Assembly (NCBI RefSeq): GCF_051307055.1
Contig: NZ_CP149994.1
Span: forward strand, 2,976,001-3,040,000
Length of the DNA stretch: 64,000 nucleotides
Direction of reading: 5' to 3'
Source: Dryocola sp051307055
GTDB taxonomy: Bacteria > Pseudomonadota > Gammaproteobacteria > Enterobacterales > Enterobacteriaceae
Below the pieces are notes generated by a model, which was not told where the DNA came from, made no database searches, and worked only from the letters and a program-made list of their open reading frames with translations. Positions 59,777 through 64,000 of this stretch are shown piece after piece; positions within the stretch are counted from its first letter, which is position 1; each line of letters opens with the position of its first letter. The translations under genes and the position numbers were made by a program.

Positions 59777-61086
59777 TATTCGACCTCCAGAACCATTGCT
59801 GCACCCAGACCGCCCGCCGCGCAGGCGGTCACCAGCCCCAATCCTCCGCCGCGACGGCGAAGCTCATGCAGCGTTTGCGTAATCATGCGCGCGCCCGTTG
59901 CAGCAAAGGGATGCCCGTAAGCAATCGAGCCGCCGAGCACGTTAAATTTCGCATCGTCCACTTCTCCTGTCGCATGAGAACGTCCCAGCACTTCACGGGC
60001 GAAACGCTCGCTGGAAAGCATTTTCAAATTGGCGAGGGTCTGGGCCGCAAAGGCTTCGTGCATATCAAACAGGGTCAAATCGTTAAGGGTGATGCCCGCC
60101 CTTTCCAGCGCCAGCGGCGTAGCCCACGCCGGGCCTGACAACATATCTTTCCAGACGTCGACCGCGGTGAAAGCGTAGCTGCGCAAAAAACCCAGCGGTT
60201 TGAGGCCAAGCTCTTTTGCGCGGGATTCAGTCATCAGGATCACGGCGGCCGCGCCGTCGGTTAACGGCGTGCTGTTCGCCGCGGTCACCGTGCCGTGTTT
60301 ACGGTCAAAGGCTGGACGAAGTTTTGCGTAATCTGCAAGCGATGAGTTTTTACGCACAACGTTATCTTCGCTAAACGGCTGTCGATAGGGCGGAATAAAA
60401 GCCGTCATCACTTCATCGGCCAGCTTTCCCTCTTGCCAGGCGAGCGCCGCGCGCTCGTGAGAACGATGCGCCAGCGCGTCCTGCTGTTCGCGAGTAATGC
60501 CGTGGGTTTTCGCCATTTGTTCGGCCGTATCGCCCATTCTCAGGCCCGTAGAATATTCAGCAACCGCCGGAGGAACGGGCAGGAGATCTCGTGGCCGCAG
60601 GCGGGAAAAGAGTTTCAGACGCTGAGCAAAAGTGCGGGCTTTATTCACATCCACTAATGTGCGGCCCAGCTTCTTACTCACGCCAATCGGCAGCACGGAA
60701 GAGGAGTCCGCCCCGCCCGCGATACCGGCGCGGATAGTACCGGCAAGCAGGCTTTCGGCAACGTTTGCGACGGCCTGAAAACTGGTGGCGCAGGCCCGGC
60801 TCACGCTGTAGGCATCCGTATGCACGCTCATTCCGGTGCCAAGGACAATTTCACGGGCGATATTTGGCGCCTCCGGCATCTGCACAACCTGACCGAAAAC
60901 GAGTTGCTCAATAATTTCCGCGGGGATTTCACTGCGCGCCAGCAGCTCGCTGACCACCATATTGCCAAGATCGATCGCGGGAATGCCGTGGAAGGCGGTC
61001 GCCTGACGGGCAAACGGCGTGCGTAAACCACTGACGATGGCAATGCGGTCACCCTGGCGGGTCACCAGCGGAAGTGCCTGACTCAT
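59776..61086 (-). CDS. fadI: FadI, 3-ketoacyl-CoA thiolase (anaerobic)
   Basis: FadI cleaves 3-ketoacyl-CoA in beta-oxidation and pairs with FadJ. The 436 residues have the thiolase nucleophile Cys99 in SVSRACATSFQAVAN, GHPFAATGAR with the catalytic His, and TACAAGGLGAAMVLEVE at the end. A FadR site is centred about 43 bp upstream of the start. Confidence 0.97.
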   Translation of the reverse strand: MSQALPLVTRQGDRIAIVSGLRTPFARQATAFHGIPAIDLGNMVVSELLARSEIPAEIIEQLVFGQVVQMPEAPNIAREIVLGTGMSVHTDAYSVSRACATSFQAVANVAESLLAGTIRAGIAGGADSSSVLPIGVSKKLGRTLVDVNKARTFAQRLKLFSRLRPRDLLPVPPAVAEYSTGLRMGDTAEQMAKTHGITREQQDALAHRSHERAALAWQEGKLADEVMTAFIPPYRQPFSEDNVVRKNSSLADYAKLRPAFDRKHGTVTAANSTPLTDGAAAVILMTESRAKELGLKPLGFLRSYAFTAVDVWKDMLSGPAWATPLALERAGITLNDLTLFDMHEAFAAQTLANLKMLSSERFAREVLGRSHATGEVDDAKFNVLGGSIAYGHPFAATGARMITQTLHELRRRGGGLGLVTACAAGGLGAAMVLEVE

Positions 61087-61120
61087 AATGTTCCTCTGTT
61101 AAAAATAGTAAACGGACCAA

Positions 61121-61137
61121 AAGTGGTCTGACCTGAT
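61121..61137 (-). promoter_or_regulatory. FadR operator of fadIJ
   Basis: AAGTGGTCTGACCTGAT matches the FadR consensus AACTGGTCNGACCNGTT at all but two defined positions. It lies 35-51 bp upstream of the fadI ATG, where FadR would block transcription, relieved by long-chain acyl-CoA. Confidence 0.85.
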
Positions 61138-61221
61138 CACAGTTTTAACCAAAAAGTTACATTCAGCCAACCGGGCGACTGAAAAATTGGGAGGGTGGAC
61201 ACGCTTTGGCGGGGGGAAAAC

Positions 61222-61358
61222 TGAGGCTGATGACCAACCTCCCGACGTCACAAAATTAAAGGAGGCATCGTTTAAAACAGGGGAAAAATCAATTCATTGA
61301 TTTTTGGCTGATAAACATAAAGAAGGAAAAAACATGCTTTTTCCTTCTTTATCAACTA
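61222..61358. repeat. Dispersed intergenic element, copy B
   Basis: This segment between fadI and yfcZ shares with copy A (55006-55145) the left end CTGATGACCAACCT, the palindrome AATCAATTCATTGATT followed by GGCTGATAA, and the hairpin AGAAGGAAAAA/TTTTTCCTTCT. The middle differs. The right end is TATCAACTATC. The order and spacing of the blocks are the same, so these are two copies of one element. Confidence 0.7.
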
Positions 61359-61391
61359 TCTAACTTCCCGGAAAGAGAACGTCAGAAAAAA

Positions 61392-61676
61392 TTAACGCAG
61401 GCCGAGCTGGAAGATCATGGTTTCAGCCTGGCAGCTGAATATGAAGTCGATATCCAGACGCACGCCTTCGTCGACCTCTGTATAACGCGGGACAATCTGG
61501 CACGGCTCAGATTCAACTTCATGCGCTTTTTCGCTCAGCGCGGCCAGCGTTTCGTCTGCCTGCGCTTTGTCGGCGAAAACGCGGCTGTATGTCGCGGTGC
61601 AGTCGGTGTTGTCGATAATGGAGCCAACGTCGATACAGCAGCAAACCGGGGTTTCATCGGCGCTATTTTTACTCAT
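61392..61676 (-). CDS. yfcZ: YfcZ, DUF406 family protein
   Basis: From the ATG at 61676 (AGAGGAAA upstream) the protein has 94 residues, as in E. coli. It is rich in Cys near the N-terminus (PVCCCIDVGSI) and has a DIDFIFSCQAETMIFQLGLR C-terminus. Function is unknown; E. coli yfcZ lies at the same place between fadI and fadL. An upstream in-frame start at 61703 would add nine residues that are not conserved. Confidence 0.92.
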   Translation of the reverse strand: MSKNSADETPVCCCIDVGSIIDNTDCTATYSRVFADKAQADETLAALSEKAHEVESEPCQIVPRYTEVDEGVRLDIDFIFSCQAETMIFQLGLR

Positions 61677-61780
61677 TATGATTTCCTCTGTATGCAAAGC
61701 CAAAGTGGATTCAACAATTGCTGCTTATTTTACGCCCCTCGTGACGGCCTCTCCAGTCGTTAATTTTGCCTGCGCCCGTA

Positions 61781-61796
61781 AGTGACCAAAATCACA
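61781..61796. promoter_or_regulatory. CRP-like site in the yfcZ-fadL gap
   Basis: AGTGA-N6-TCACA at 61781-61796 matches the CRP consensus at nine of ten positions. It is about 105 bp upstream of yfcZ and about 150 bp upstream of the candidate fadL start of transcription. fadL is known to be catabolite controlled, but the position may suit yfcZ as well. Confidence 0.6.
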
Positions 61797-61920
61797 CTTA
61801 AAAATGATCTAAAACAAAATTCATACCCTTGTATGAACGCGGCTGGCCGCTATTTTGCCGGGCGGATCTCGTTTTCACGATCAACTTTGAAAAAACTTAG
61901 ATACAAACTTGCAACATACC

Positions 61921-61960
61921 ATCTGGTCAGACCTATACTCTCGCCACTGGTCTGCTTTCT
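61921..61960 (+). promoter_or_regulatory. Two FadR sites at fadL
   Basis: Site 1 (61921-61937, ATCTGGTCAGACCTATA) has the full TGGTC-N-GACC core. Site 2 (about 61944-61960) keeps only CACTGGTCTG, a half-site. E. coli fadL also has two FadR sites, over the -10 and just downstream of the start of transcription. Confidence 0.82.
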
Positions 61961-62046
61961 CTGTATCCGATCAGTCCCTACTATTCGCGTTCCTGTTACC
62001 CCGTGTAACATTGTCTGTATAAAAATAAATTTATGAGGTTTTGGTC

Positions 62047-63366
62047 ATGAGCCAGAAAAACCTGTTTACAAAATCCGCCCTCGCGGTTGCAGTGGCAATT
62101 GTTTCCTCGCAGGCGTACTCAGCCGGCTTTCAGTTAAACGAGTTCTCTTCTTCTGGCCTTGGCCGAGCTTATTCAGGGGAAGGTGCGGTTGCGGATAACG
62201 CTGGTTCAGCCAGCCGTAACCCGGCGCTGATTATGATGTTCGACCGCCCGTCATTTTCCGGCGGCGCGATATTCGTCGATCCGGACGTTAATATTTCTGG
62301 CTCATCGCCATCAGGCCGCAGCACCGACGCGGATAACATCGCGCCGACGGCGTGGGTGCCTAACCTGCATTTCGTCACGCCAATTAATGAACAGTTTGGC
62401 ATTGGCGCATCCCTGACCTCCAACTACGGTCTGGCGACAGAATTTAATAATGATTACGCTGCGGGCTCCGTTGCCGGTAAAACCGACCTGGAAACGTTAA
62501 ACCTGAACCTGAGCGGCGCTTACCGCTTAAACAGTAACTGGAGCTTCGGCGTTGGCTTTGATGCGGTTTACGCCAGAGCGAAAATCGAGCGTTATGCCGG
62601 CGACTTACCACAGCTGATCGCGGGCTCAGGCACATTGCCTCCTCAGCTGGCCGGTCCGGTATCCCAGATCCCTGCCGATACGCAAATCGCCCACCTGAAA
62701 GGCGACGAGTGGGGCTACGGCTGGAACGCCGGTATCCTTTATGAAATCGACAAAAATAACCGCTACGGCTTTACCTACCGTTCTGAAGTGAAAATCGACT
62801 TCGACGGCGACTATAAAAGCAGCCTGCCTGCCGCTTATAATCCTCTGTTAGGCAGCTACGGGCTTTACGGTACCGGCGGCGAAACTATTCCGGGCGCTCT
62901 GACCCTGAACCTGCCTGAAATGTGGGAGCTGTCTGGTTATAACAAAGTCGCGCCGCAGTGGGCTATCCACTACAGCCTGACCTATACCAGTTGGAGCCAG
63001 TTCCAGGAGCTGAAAGCCACCGGCAGCGACGGCCAGACGCTGTTCCAGAAAGATGAAAAATTCAAGGATGCGTACCGCATTGCGCTGGGTACCACCTACT
63101 TTATGGACAAGAACTGGACCTTCCGTACCGGTATCGCGTTTGACGATAGCCCGGTTCCGGCAAACAATCGTTCTATTTCTATCCCGGATCAGGACCGCCT
63201 GTGGCTGAGCGCGGGTACAACCTATGCGTTTAACGACAACGCATCCGTTGATCTCGGCGTCTCCTACATGCACGGTCAGCACGTAGAAATCAAAGAAGGT
63301 CCGTACACCTTCCGTTCCGAAGGGAAAGCCTGGCTGTACGGTATGAACTTCAACTACGCGTTCTAA
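62047..63366 (+). CDS. fadL: FadL, outer-membrane long-chain fatty acid transporter
   Basis: FadL is the 14-stranded beta-barrel that brings long-chain fatty acids across the outer membrane. From the ATG at 62047 it has 439 residues, with signal peptide MSQKNLFTKSALAVAVAIVSSQAYS and mature start AGFQLNEFSSSGLGRAYSGEGAVADNAG, the plug. The NPA motif (SRNPALI) and the terminal Phe of NFNYAF for BAM recognition are present. It is slightly shorter than E. coli FadL; differences cluster in the loop near residues 195-220, a likely phage-contact surface. A TTG two codons upstream is the alternative start. Confidence 0.96.
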   Translation: MSQKNLFTKSALAVAVAIVSSQAYSAGFQLNEFSSSGLGRAYSGEGAVADNAGSASRNPALIMMFDRPSFSGGAIFVDPDVNISGSSPSGRSTDADNIAPTAWVPNLHFVTPINEQFGIGASLTSNYGLATEFNNDYAAGSVAGKTDLETLNLNLSGAYRLNSNWSFGVGFDAVYARAKIERYAGDLPQLIAGSGTLPPQLAGPVSQIPADTQIAHLKGDEWGYGWNAGILYEIDKNNRYGFTYRSEVKIDFDGDYKSSLPAAYNPLLGSYGLYGTGGETIPGALTLNLPEMWELSGYNKVAPQWAIHYSLTYTSWSQFQELKATGSDGQTLFQKDEKFKDAYRIALGTTYFMDKNWTFRTGIAFDDSPVPANNRSISIPDQDRLWLSAGTTYAFNDNASVDLGVSYMHGQHVEIKEGPYTFRSEGKAWLYGMNFNYAF

Positions 63367-63387
63367 GCGACGCGCAGAAACGAAAAA

Positions 63388-63412
63388 GGCGAACCTCAGG
63401 TTCGCCTTTTTT
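63388..63412. terminator. Bidirectional terminator between fadL and mlaA
   Basis: GGCGAACC (63388-63395) and GGTTCGCC (63399-63406) form an 8-bp stem with a TCA loop. Six T follow on the plus strand and a run of five T occurs on the minus strand. It separates the convergent fadL and mlaA. Confidence 0.93.
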
Positions 63413-63423
63413 ATGCCTATGCT

Positions 63424-64000
63424 TTACTGCGAGTCGATATCTTTCAGATCGTCCTGAATCAATGCCGCATTCGGGTTGACCTGCGGAGAAAGCTTGCCGC
63501 CGTTCGCTATAAAATCATGACGCTGGAAGTAGGCTTCACGCACCATCAGGTACGGATCGGAAGATTGTTTGAGCAGGCCGTCAGAATCCAGCAGCTGGGC
63601 ACGGGTTTCGATACCTTCGACCGTCCATTTACCGATAGACATCGGCCAGGTCAGCCAGGAGAGTAACGGATAGAGCGTATCCGCGTAATCGCCGCCTTCA
63701 TCACGCAGCGTGAAACTGCCATAGAACGGCAGTTGAACATACGGGCCATAGCCGACGCCATAATGACCAAGCGTGGAACCAAAGCGATGCGGCTCTTCAC
63801 GCTGCAGTTTCGGGTTCGCCATGCCGGCCACGTCGATAAAACCGCCCATGCCAAGCAGGGAGTTCAGGAAGAAGCGGGTAAAATGCACCATGCCCTGATA
63901 CGGGTCGCCCTGCAGAAAATAGTTCACCATGACGGCGGGTTCTTCAAGGTTGCTGGTGAAGTTGCTTAACCCGTTACGCGCAGGCTGCGGCACATAATCA
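63424..64000 (-). CDS. mlaA: MlaA (VacJ), outer-membrane lipid asymmetry lipoprotein, 5' end outside the window
   Basis: MlaA extracts phospholipids from the outer leaflet of the outer membrane, with OmpC/OmpF, and passes them to MlaC. About 192 C-terminal residues are visible; the first about 60, with the lipobox, lie beyond the right edge. FLNSLLGMGGFIDVAG, PYVQLPFYGSFTLRD and the C-terminal DDLKDIDSQ match E. coli MlaA. Confidence 0.95.
   Translation of the reverse strand, partial: DYVPQPARNGLSNFTSNLEEPAVMVNYFLQGDPYQGMVHFTRFFLNSLLGMGGFIDVAGMANPKLQREEPHRFGSTLGHYGVGYGPYVQLPFYGSFTLRDEGGDYADTLYPLLSWLTWPMSIGKWTVEGIETRAQLLDSDGLLKQSSDPYLMVREAYFQRHDFIANGGKLSPQVNPNAALIQDDLKDIDSQ

Larger units (their letters stand above)
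61087..61391. other. fadI upstream region (305 bp)
   Basis: Besides the FadR site and the dispersed element listed separately, the rest of the gap (61138-61221) contains no feature I can support. The fadI promoter must lie here, but no -35/-10 pair stands out. Confidence 0.5.
61677..62046. promoter_or_regulatory. yfcZ-fadL divergent region with fadL promoter candidate
   Basis: This 370-bp gap holds a CRP-like site and two FadR sites (separate entries). A -10 candidate TATACT at 61934-61939 overlaps FadR site 1, with TTGCAA at 61909-61914 as a -35 at the long spacing of 19. The stretch 61797-61900 shows no other feature. Confidence 0.5.

Noticed and set aside
1..64000. tRNA, rRNA, CRISPR arrays, insertion sequences, riboswitches
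   Set aside because: I looked for conserved tRNA/rRNA segments, regularly spaced repeats, transposase genes and known leader motifs and found none that could be supported.

Overview
The window is a chromosomal segment of a member of the Enterobacteriaceae. Gene content and order follow the Escherichia coli/Salmonella/Klebsiella backbone from yfbS through ackA-pta, yfcD-yfcH, hisJQMP-argT, ubiX-purF-cvpA-dedD-folC-accD-dedA-truA-usg-pdxB, flk, fabB, mnmC, aroC-prmB, sixA, fadJ-fadI and fadL to mlaA. Protein sequences are close to the E. coli ones but not identical. The rbt/dal pentitol genes and the PTS-transketolase cluster point towards the Klebsiella/Enterobacter/Salmonella side of the family. 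I cannot name the genus from sequence alone.

Layout. 1-7.5 kb: conserved yfbS-hxpA-yfbU-yfbV, then ackA-pta (acetate/acetyl phosphate node). 7.5-12.7 kb: a first accessory block, in which a GntR/LacI-type regulator is divergent from five genes encoding PTS EIIA, EIIB, EIIC (ascorbate/UlaA family) and a split two-subunit transketolase. 12.75-25.95 kb: a pentitol block flanked by two identical 25-bp REP-type hairpins. It holds a three-gene CUT2-type sugar ABC transporter, a D-arabinitol operon (dalD-dalK-dalT plus a HAD phosphatase) with its regulator dalR, and a ribitol unit (rbtR divergent from rbtD-rbtK). 25.96-31.1 kb: yfcD, yfcE, yfcF, yfcG, folX, yfcH and an unrecognised 368-residue protein in the place where E. 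coli K-12 has yfcI (rpnB). 31.1-35.1 kb: the histidine/lysine-arginine-ornithine uptake system. 35.4-45.2 kb: a long run of housekeeping genes on the minus strand. 45.3-64 kb: flk, yfcJ, fabB, mnmC, yfcL-epmC-yfcA-mepA-aroC, prmB, smrB, sixA, fadJ-fadI, yfcZ, fadL and the 3' part of mlaA.

How the accessory genes fit together. A near-identical 24-bp sequence (21 of 24 positions) containing an imperfect palindrome lies between rbtR and rbtD and again upstream of the ABC transporter, where it overlaps a TTGAGC-N17-TAATAA promoter. No rbtT-like MFS gene follows rbtK. I infer that RbtR controls both units and that the ABC transporter is the ribitol (or related pentitol) importer here, with the dal operon lying between the two halves of the regulon. 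The PTS cluster carries no isomerase, epimerase or dehydrogenase, which suggests that the phosphorylated import product is itself a transketolase donor.

Regulatory sites recognised by sequence include a PurR box before cvpA-purF, a sigma-54 -24/-12 element with NtrC-like sites for argT, a FabR palindrome at fabB, FadR sites at fadI and fadL, and CRP-like sites at the PTS operon and in the yfcZ-fadL gap. No rRNA, tRNA, CRISPR array, insertion sequence, integrase or phage gene was seen.
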